Source of the DNA: Allomyces arbusculus
Lineage: Eukaryota; Blastocladiomycota; Blastocladiomycetes; Blastocladiales; Blastocladiaceae
Assembly: GCA_027604705.1 (NCBI GenBank)
Contig: JADHYV010000088.1
Location: forward strand, 1 to 64,000
Reading direction: 5' to 3'
Length of the DNA stretch: 64,000 bases
Shown: piece after piece, positions 56,428-64,000 of the stretch
Numbering within the stretch: the stretch's first letter is position 1
How the letters are laid out: each line of letters begins with the position of its first letter
The notes under the pieces: generated by a model
Told to the model about the DNA's origin: nothing
Seen by the model: the letters and a program-made list of their open reading frames with translations, nothing else
Databases searched by the model: none
Translations under genes and position numbers: made by a program

Positions 56428-57825
56428 CTACACGCCAAGCAAGTGCTTCGTGCTGTTGATCTGCGTGCCAACAAACAGGTACCCGTTGACACCGTCGACG
56501 ACGCGTCCGACCGTCTCCAACTTCCACACAGACGCAATTTGCCCGTGCTCGACCGAGTAGGCGCGTGTGGCGCTATGCTTCTTGACGACAGTCTGGTCGA
56601 GCAGTTGGAACGGCTGGCAGTGCACGCCGTTCAGCGACTGGCTTGCGTGCAGAACGCGCGCCATGTGCGTGAATGCCGTGTGGTCAATCTCGCCCGCGAG
56701 CGGCGGCGCCTGATGGGTCGCGTCGAGCGGGACGATATCAAAGATGTTGATGTTGCAGTTGGTGTGCGTGGCGGCGTTCATGAAAAAGAGCGACTGGTGC
56801 AAGAGCTGTGCGAGCACGATGCGGAGCAGGCGGCCGTGGACTACACGCATGACGAAGAGATGAGTACCGAGCAAGGAGAGCACGAAATGTTGCGATTCAC
56901 GTCCAAGTCAATACGTACTCACGATGGCCACGGTCACGGTGCGCTGCTCCTTGGCGGCGCGGTCGAGAGCCGTCGCGGCAATCTCCATAAGCTGAGCAAT
57001 CGCCCGCTTGCTCACGACATTGGGCGACTCGCCATTCGGGAGGGCATCTGATGGTGATGGGAAAACGAAAAGGAACACCAATTAATTGGTTTGCGACCTA
57101 TGACCACCAGGAGTAGGTGCACGCACAGTCAAAGTCGCCGCTGTTCCACGCCGCGTGCATTTCCTTGAGATCTGGGACCTTGGTGCCCTCAAGGTCGCCC
57201 CAGCTGATTTCGCGCAGGTCGGGGTACGACTAGAATACCGAGCAGCAGCGTTTGATCAGTTCCGCAACGCTTTGTTGTTCCTCGAGAGACGAGAAAGGTA
57301 CCGAGCGCAGAGCCTCCGGGTGGTACTTGGCAATGGCGTCGGCAGTTTGTCGTGCGCGCTATTCGATTAATTTGTTCGACACAGTCAAACCACTGGCTGG
57401 CTTGCGAGCGAGAACAACAACCGAGCGGATTCGCACCAGCAAGTGGCTCGACACGACCCAGTCGACGGGTTCCGACGCGAGCCGTTCACCCAGAGCGTCG
57501 GCCTGCTTCAGACCACGGTCGTTGAGCGGAGCGTCAACGCCCGAGCCCTGTAGAACGTGTGAGGCGTTGAGCGCCGTTTCTAATGTTTGTGCGCAACCGC
57601 GGTCAGCGCAGGGCGACGAGGTGCGCCAACAATGCGTTCAGAGGTCTGGTGGCACATACCGCCGTGGCGGCACAGGATCAGGCGCACGGCGGCGCCGGGC
57701 ACGGGCGAGATGAGCGTGTCGCCAGACTTGGTCATGGCGGACGGGTCGACGAACGTTGCAGCGTTGGTGTTGCAGGCGCGCGCGAGAGAGAGTTTGAGAG
57801 CGTGCACAGCGAGCAGGTTGATCAC
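56428..57825 (-). CDS. histidine phosphatase (phosphoglycerate mutase-like family)
   Basis: Six exons (57660-57825, 57437-57579, 57302-57358, 57127-57229, 56919-57047, 56428-56840) give 1011 nt and 336 aa. The reassembled protein shows the family hallmarks: the catalytic LILCRHGETALNASHVLQG (phospho-accepting His and the RHGE motif), PLNDRGLKQADALGERLA, SSHLLRARQTADAIA, the REISWGDLEG segment with the acid-base Glu region, NGESPNVVSKRA, and the second His in AIVIHGRLLRIVL. This is the pattern of small-molecule or protein phosphatases of histidine phosphatase branch 1, such as fructose-2,6-bisphosphatase-like or TIGAR-like enzymes. No kinase domain is attached. The C-terminal 90 residues (from HTNCNINIFDIVPL) are ordinary for the family. 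The exact substrate cannot be told. It ends 128 bp from the small membrane protein gene, tail to tail. Confidence 0.87.
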
Positions 57826-58792
57826 GGCCGAGAGCGTTGCTGGGAAGCGAGCGGGTGGCAGCTTGCAAACTTGCTGGCAGCAGCGCTGAGATGGTTGGGT
57901 TTAAGCTGGTGAGACTTGGTGGTCCCAGTGCAGAGACGTGGCGTGGCCAGGTGCAAGCGACTGCAGAGAACGTTGCGTTGTGCAGGCAGTCGCGCAGGCG
58001 GTCGGGGAGAGTGCGCACGATGGAAGGTCAGAATGTCGCTGCCATCGTTGACGTTGTGGACGCCGGTCGCTTTTGACCCACGCACTACGGCCCACGTTGG
58101 AATGGACTTCGCGAAAGCCGAACATGGACGATCGATGAGAGGCAAATGGTTGAAATGGTTGAAATGGTCGAAATGAGGTGAAGAATGACGGTATGGGCCA
58201 CGGGTACCCTCGTATGGTGATGTGGTAACGCGGTATCTCCGCCGTGCGCCTGGACGCACGACGGGCGCACGAAGCGCGACTCGTGCGCGGCTGCAGCAGC
58301 ACGTCCTCGGGCTCACGACTGCGGCCGCGGTGAGTGTCCGCGATACCAGTGCGACGCACGTCCGGTCGGGCAGTATTGGTTTGGTTATGATTGTCGCTGC
58401 TGTTCAATAAAGAGCGCCCGTGCCTGTCGTGGTCGGCAGCTATGACGCTCAAACCCGTTCGATCATATGGCGTGATCGGTCTGTCAATGGGGAAAGTAAA
58501 AATACAAAATGACTCAAATTGTTTCCCCATTCAGAGACAGCTTGTCATCCCCATTGGAACAACGTGACTGCCCCCACGGCACACACTTCTGCCTCCCAGA
58601 AACAGCGTCTGCCTGGCGCTGACAGATCCGCCGCGGCCGCAAGCCACGCCTTACGTATTGTACGTGTTGCACGACCAACCCTAGACCAAAATCAGCCAAA
58701 CCCTGGAATGATCAAGCCAGTCAGTATCCACAAGTCGACCAAGTCGCGACTCGAGCGCGACGCGTCTCGTTTCGCCTCGAGCTTGTGCTACG
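57826..58792. other. divergent intergenic region
   Basis: This is shared upstream DNA of the histidine phosphatase (-) and the methyltransferase (+). Overlapping open frames on both strands look like chance. A 9-bp tandem repeat lies inside. Confidence 0.5.
58144..58176. repeat. 9-bp tandem repeat (AAATGGTTG)
   Basis: About three and a half copies of AAATGGTTG, the third as AAATGGTCG, lie in the divergent promoter. No function is visible. Confidence 0.75.
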
Positions 58793-59861
58793 ATGGCTCT
58801 TCGACGTGCCGCCGCCGTTGCTCTCGGCACCACGGTTTGGCCGCACGCCACCACGCGCTGTGCCCGTCGACTATCTGATGCTGCAAGGGTCTTGCTCGCG
58901 CCCGCCGCCGCCCTCAAGTACCCAGCTTCCCCGCCGTTGACGCGCTCGCACCGGCCGGCCCTTCCAACCTCTGCTCGCGATCGTTTATTGTCCACCATGT
59001 CCGCCCCGACACCGCACTACATTGCCTTTGACAACAGCAAGGAAGGGATCACGTACGTTCACCTCTCTCCTGTGCTCCTCGAGCGCAGTCTGCGCGGACG
59101 AATCGAAGCTCACCCGTCGCGTTCCCGTGATCTGCAGGACAGAGCACGTAGCCTACATCCGCGCGCACGCCCCACGCGGCGACGCCGCCGCCGTTCTCCA
59201 CGCCATGGACGATTTCGCGCGCCGATCCGGCGGCCTCATGCACGTCGGCGACGAAAAGGGCCCGCTCGTCGTTTCTAAGATTCTCGGCAACTGGTCGCCC
59301 GTTCGCACGCCCGTCTCGGCGACCAACCCGGTCGTCATGCTCGAACTCGGCGCGTTTTTGGGCTACTCGGCCGTTCTGTTTGCGTCGGCGCTCGTTGCCA
59401 AGTTTGGCCACGAGAACGTGCGGTACCTGTCGGTCGAGGTGGATCCGTTGCGGATCGAGGCGGCGCGGGCCGCCGCGGACCATGCCGGGCTGGGTGATGT
59501 CGTGACGGTTCTGGACGGACCGCTGGAGAACCACCTGCACAAGATTTTGCCGGGCGGCGAGCTGGACAAGTCGCTGCGTTTGGGCGGGCACGGCGTGGAT
59601 CTCGTGTTTTTGGACCATTGGAAGGATCTCTACCAGGCCGACGCGGAACGCATTCTCGCCAATGGCTTGTTGAGCGGGCCCGGCGCGTTGCTGATTGCAG
59701 ACAATGTAATCACGCCGGGCGCGCCAGAGTACCTGGCCTACATTCGCGCGCGCAAGGACCTCGACTCGGTGCATTACCCGACCGTGCTCGAATACTCCGA
59801 CGGGAAAGTGCCCGACGGGATTGAGGTGAGCACGCTGCGCACGACGCCGCGCACCGAGTAG
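58793..59861 (+). CDS. COMT: catechol O-methyltransferase family protein, possible mitochondrial presequence
   Basis: Two exons (58793-59052, 59138-59861; intron 85 bp) give 327 aa. The catalytic part closely follows COMT: HVGDEKGPLV, the SAM-binding LELGAFLGYSAVLFA, the acidic strand end VEVDPLRIEAARA, VFLDHWKDLY with the metal-binding Asp, LLIADNVITPGAPEYLAYI with Asp-Asn, and a TxxxP/LEY end. It transfers methyl from SAM to a catechol hydroxyl with Mg2+. The first 68 residues (MALRRAAAVALGTTVW, then many Arg, Ala and no acids) look like a mitochondrial targeting sequence. A second in-frame Met at about 58997 (MSAPTPHYIAFDN) would give a cytosolic form. Physiological substrate unknown. Confidence 0.88.
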
Positions 59862-59989
59862 GGGCGAGAGGGGCGATGAGCGGTGTGTTGTAGAGTGCGC
59901 GCAGGTGCGGAACGAGACCGAGATGGTTCCCGTGCCATACAGAGAAAATGTAAATACACCATGTTGAACCACATCCACTTCGACGGCGA

Positions 59990-61274
59990 TCACCCGCGCG
60001 CCGCGCCAGAGCCGCCGCCCATGAACCCGCGGAGCAATCCACCCGTTCCACGCGACAGGATGCCGCTGACCACGCTCTGTCCCACGCCGCTCGACAGCAC
60101 CGACTGCCCATACCCGGCCAGCCGCTTCTTGGCGTCCTCTGCATCGCAGAAACCAAAGTGGTGAGACAGGGAGCACACGGTTGCGAATGCGAGAAGCACC
60201 AAAAACGCACTGTCACACTTGGTGTACCCGATCACGTTGGCCATGTTCAAGGCCACAGCGACGACGGTCAGGCACAGCCACGCCGGATGCAGCAGCTGCA
60301 AAATCGCAAACACGGCCCACGCCGCGGGAAACGCGTAGAGCGTCGTCCAGAACACGTACGAATCGGCTGGGTTGGGCGAGTTGTTCTGTTCGCGGAAAAG
60401 CGTGAGCAAATTGCATGCTTGCGCGAGAATCCCACGACGGAATCGAAGAGCACCTCTCGGCTCTCAAACACCCACTGCGACGTGCCATCCTCTCGCACGT
60501 CGTTCCACCATCGCAGCCCGACCAGTAACCGGCCCGTCACGTTCTTAACGGTCCAAAAGTCAAAGGCCAGCAGCAGCACGCACACGACGAAGATCAGAAT
60601 GAAGTTTTCCGTCACGTAGTAGCCGATCAGGTAGGTCGTGAGCGCCGCGACGCGGAAGAGCAAGTGGAAAAGTAACGCAACGGGGTGGCTACATTCGTCC
60701 AGTCAGGTCGCCGTCAGCTACAGACCAGTCCTCAAGTATGCGCGAGAGCCGACAGCTGCGCGTTCAAGCAAATCAGGGGTTCGAAAACGACCGCAGACCT
60801 GCTCTTCTCAAACATGGTCTTGTTCCTTTCGGGCGCAATGGCGGCGCCCGACTGAGCGGCCATTGGCTGCATGGGCCCGGAGACGGCGGGGGCGGCAAAG
60901 TGCGCGGCCGGGTCGGTGGCGCCCGTCATGTTTATACGCGTTTCCATGGTGGGTGACGGGTCGGTCGAAGCGAGAACGGTGGTCGACTGGAGCGGGGAGG
61001 AGCGGGTCGATGGTTGCAGCGGGGTGGGCTGGTTGTACGCCGAAGATAGTGCGCGATCCAATGCGCTGGGCCGTGCAGTGTCGTGGTCTGCCCCGAATGC
61101 GTCAAGTTGGGATGGGACCGGCGTCGGCCTGGTGGAAATGGTGTTGGCAGCCTGGGTCACGGCGGCAGCAGATCGCTGCGACTTGGATGCACGACGCGAC
61201 GCGGTCCACCCTTTCTTCACGTGGTCACGGCTGTGTCGCAACATCTTCAAGTTAGCACGACTCGGCACCAGCAA
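59990..61274 (-). CDS. TVP23: TVP23-family Golgi membrane protein
   Basis: Four exons (60799-61274, 60454-60688, 60211-60385, 59990-60138) give 345 codons, 344 aa. The conserved core reads SHPVALLFHLLFRVAALTTY, VVCVLLLAFDFWTVKNVTGR, LLVGLRWWN, WVFESRE, NPADSYVFWTTLYAFP and NVIGYTKCDKDAKKRLAGYG. This is the TVP23/DUF846 signature with four membrane spans. In yeast Tvp23 is a late-Golgi vesicle protein linked to trafficking. The usual family length is about 200 aa; the extra length is an N-terminal low-complexity part. The start may instead be the Met at 60947 (METRINMTGATD), which would bring it closer to the family. The junction between the N-terminal part and the core uses donor GTCTGC and is the least certain. 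Confidence 0.87.
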
Positions 61275-61610
61275 CGCCAGTACTCAGGGCCGCCAACCAG
61301 TTAACGTCCCGCACGCGCCTGAAGAAACCAGAAAGAAGAAATGAAGAACAAACGAGTTTCGATTTTGTACAGACCAGCAATCCTGGCAAACGCTGACCTC
61401 CGCTCCCGGCGGCACTGCAGCTCAAACTCACACTCCATCCAACGCACTTAGACGGCCCTTCGCCCACAACTACCCTCGCCATCCCCTTCTCCCCACTTTA
61501 CACGGCGCTCGCCAACGGCGCCAGCTTTGCCCTGCGCAGCTCGACCCAGCTGGCACTTGGGCGTGCCGCGCACGTCACGGTGCGATCGTGCCGTCAGCAC
61601 CGTCTTCTTC
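61275..61610. other. intergenic between TVP23 and ubiquitin-AN1 genes
   Basis: About 340 bp, no gene seen. It holds the 3' end of the ubiquitin-AN1 gene and the TVP23 promoter. Confidence 0.5.
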
Positions 61611-62304
<694 letters not shown>

Positions 62305-63292
62305 CGTGAAGGTGGTGGTTTTCGGTGGTGGCGGTGGGGTGCGGATGCGCGGCGACGCGTAAGCGAGGACGCGGACGGTGCGGTGGTGAAGCGAGCGACG
62401 GCGCGTCGAGGGCGGGCGGCGGTGGAGTGATGGAGACGGCGGAGGCGAGTCGAGGTCTCGGTGGGTCCCTGCAGCAGGCTGGCGGCGCGTCGACGGCGGG
62501 TTTCGCGCGGCGAAGCGGGGCCCAAGAGGGGGAGAGAGACGAGTCGAAGGCCGGCGATGGGTCGAGGAGCGAGAGCGCGGCGGCGGGGGTCACGCCCGGT
62601 TTTATAGGGCGCGCTCAGGAGGAGCTGGCGCGTCAAGTGCCAAGGCGTGTGGAAGAGGAATAAGGAATGAATGGGCTGACGCACGCACGCCGCGCGCCCT
62701 CGTGCGTGGTGGGCCCAGAGCAGAGCAGAACGGCGATGGCGCGGCGTTGCGTCTTGCTCTTGCTGCGCTGCGCCGTGGCACGCTGACGAAGAGGCGAGGC
62801 CACCATGGAATGCTGCGGCTGCTGCAAGCACGTCGCGTGTCGCGGAAAATGATTCAGCGAACATGAGATGGAGCGGGCCGCGTGAGCGCGTCATCGCCGT
62901 GTCACGCGCGTCTGGCCGCATGTGACCGCGCCTCGAAAAGCAGCCACTTCCTTGTCAGAGAGCTCGGACGCTTCCTCCCACGCCCCGCTGGAATGTCCGA
63001 TCGATGTCAATCGAACAGCGGGCAGGGCCGCACAGGCGAGGCCCCGTTTTGGCTTGGCACCCCGGACGCCACTCTCGGCACACCGATCGGCCTTGTTTCA
63101 CAGCACGGTGAGGACAAAAGACGTGGACGCAGACTCGCGCTGCGTGGACTGATCAAGAGATTGCATCAAACAACCCGCTCTGGGAAACCCGCACGCACGT
63201 CGAAGGTCATCTCCTCTCCTTGGCGATCCCAACTCGGTGCACTGCCATCAATACGAGGAAAAGCATTAGCAACGGCCACAACGACGACGATC
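62305..63292. other. divergent intergenic region
   Basis: About 990 bp lie between the ubiquitin-AN1 gene (-) and the LOG-family gene (+). The part next to ubiquitin is very GC-rich with open frames on both strands that look like chance. No RNA gene seen. Confidence 0.5.
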
Positions 63293-64000
63293 ATGACAGA
63301 CCTCGCCGCGCTCAGAGTCCCTGCCTTGGAACAGGCCAATATTCGCTCTGTCTGCGTCTTTTGCGGATCGAGTTCAGGCCGCTTGCCCGAATACGCCGAT
63401 GCCGCCAAGCGTATGCAGTCGCTCGACTCTCGCGCACCCCCACCACGACCGCGGCAGCACGCTGATCGATAACGTCGACAAACCTAGTGCTGGGCGAGTA
63501 CCTTGCTGCCAATAGCATCCAGCTTGTCTACGGCGGTGGGTCAGCCGGGCTCATGGGCACAGTGGCCAAGGCCGTGCACAACGTTCCGTAGTTTTAGATC
63601 CGCGAATGTGTCGGAAAAAGTAATTGGATGCGGACAGCTGACCACGTCCACATCGTCGATTAACAGAACGGCGGCAAGGTCCTCGGCATCATCCCGCGCG
63701 CGCTGCTTGCCTACAGCGGCACCAAGATTGGCGAGACTATCGAGGTCGACGACATGCACACGCGCAAGCAGCTCATGAACGAACACGTACGTCCAACGTC
63801 GGACCTGATGCCGTCATCGGTTCGAAACACTGAGCCGACCGATGCGACCCTACAGAGCGACGCGTTCATCACCCTGCCCGGCGGCCTTGGCACACTCGAA
63901 GAGTTTTTCGAGACGGCGACCTGGTCGCAACTCAACATCCACGCCAAGCCCATCCTCGTTCTCGACACGGCCGGGTACTACGCGCCGATTTGCAACTGGT
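63293..64000 (+). CDS. LOG-family (lysine decarboxylase-like) nucleoside 5'-monophosphate phosphoribohydrolase, 3' partial
   Basis: Exons 63293-63410, 63488-63582, 63667-63786 and 63856-64000 join in frame; the gene runs off the right edge. The N-terminus reads IRSVCVFCGSSSGRLPEYAD, then LVYGGGSAGLMGTVAKAVHN, GGKVLGIIPRALL, and the family hallmark as LPGGLGTLEEFFETATWSQL. The PGGxGTxxE motif defines LOG proteins, which in plants and some fungi and bacteria release the free cytokinin base from the riboside monophosphate. In other organisms the same fold acts as a general nucleotide hydrolase. Older annotations call them lysine decarboxylases, wrongly. The introns are 77, 84 and 69 bp. Whether it makes cytokinin here cannot be told. 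Confidence 0.92.

Overview
The window is nuclear DNA from a eukaryote with short spliceosomal introns (mostly 60-95 bp, GTACGT/GTGCGT-type donors, often a CTGAC branch site before the acceptor), high GC and closely packed genes. The best guess is a zoosporic fungus, probably Blastocladiomycota. This rests on a SAC3 and midasin of fungal type, fungal-style introns and an expansion of GABA-B-like class C receptors. It is inference; no rRNA or marker gene fixes it. A 10-N scaffold gap lies at 37775-37784.

Layout: the left end holds the 3' end of an ABCC-type ABC transporter (+). Then come a SAC3/GANP mRNA-export factor with an FG-like region (-), an inositol-tetrakisphosphate kinase (-), a large Pro/Ser/His-rich protein with a possible PH-like C-terminus (+), and an intronless secreted trypsin-like protease (+). 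From 17.1 to 40.6 kb there are five class C GPCR genes in tandem, all on +, with one cytochrome P450 between the second and third. I reconstructed each receptor from 10-12 exons; all five models stay in frame (960, 958, 969, 953 and 939 aa). They share a signal peptide, a type I periplasmic-binding-fold ectodomain without a Cys-rich domain, a 7tm_3 domain, and a cytoplasmic tail with a split PH-like domain.

Tail to tail with the last receptor lies the giant ribosome-biogenesis AAA ATPase midasin (MDN1/REA1, 4876 aa, -). Its short divergent promoter is shared with a small single-pass membrane protein. The right end carries a histidine phosphatase (-), a catechol O-methyltransferase (+), TVP23 (-), a ubiquitin-AN1 zinc-finger fusion (-) and a partial LOG-family gene (+).

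The most notable system is the receptor array: probable chemosensors with a membrane- or G-protein-proximal PH-like module, an embedded P450, a mosaic of intron presence and absence, micro-exons of 19-20 nt, and a nearly identical tail tract in receptors 3 and 4 that looks like gene conversion. I saw no tRNA, rRNA, CRISPR, retroelement or DNA transposon that I could support.
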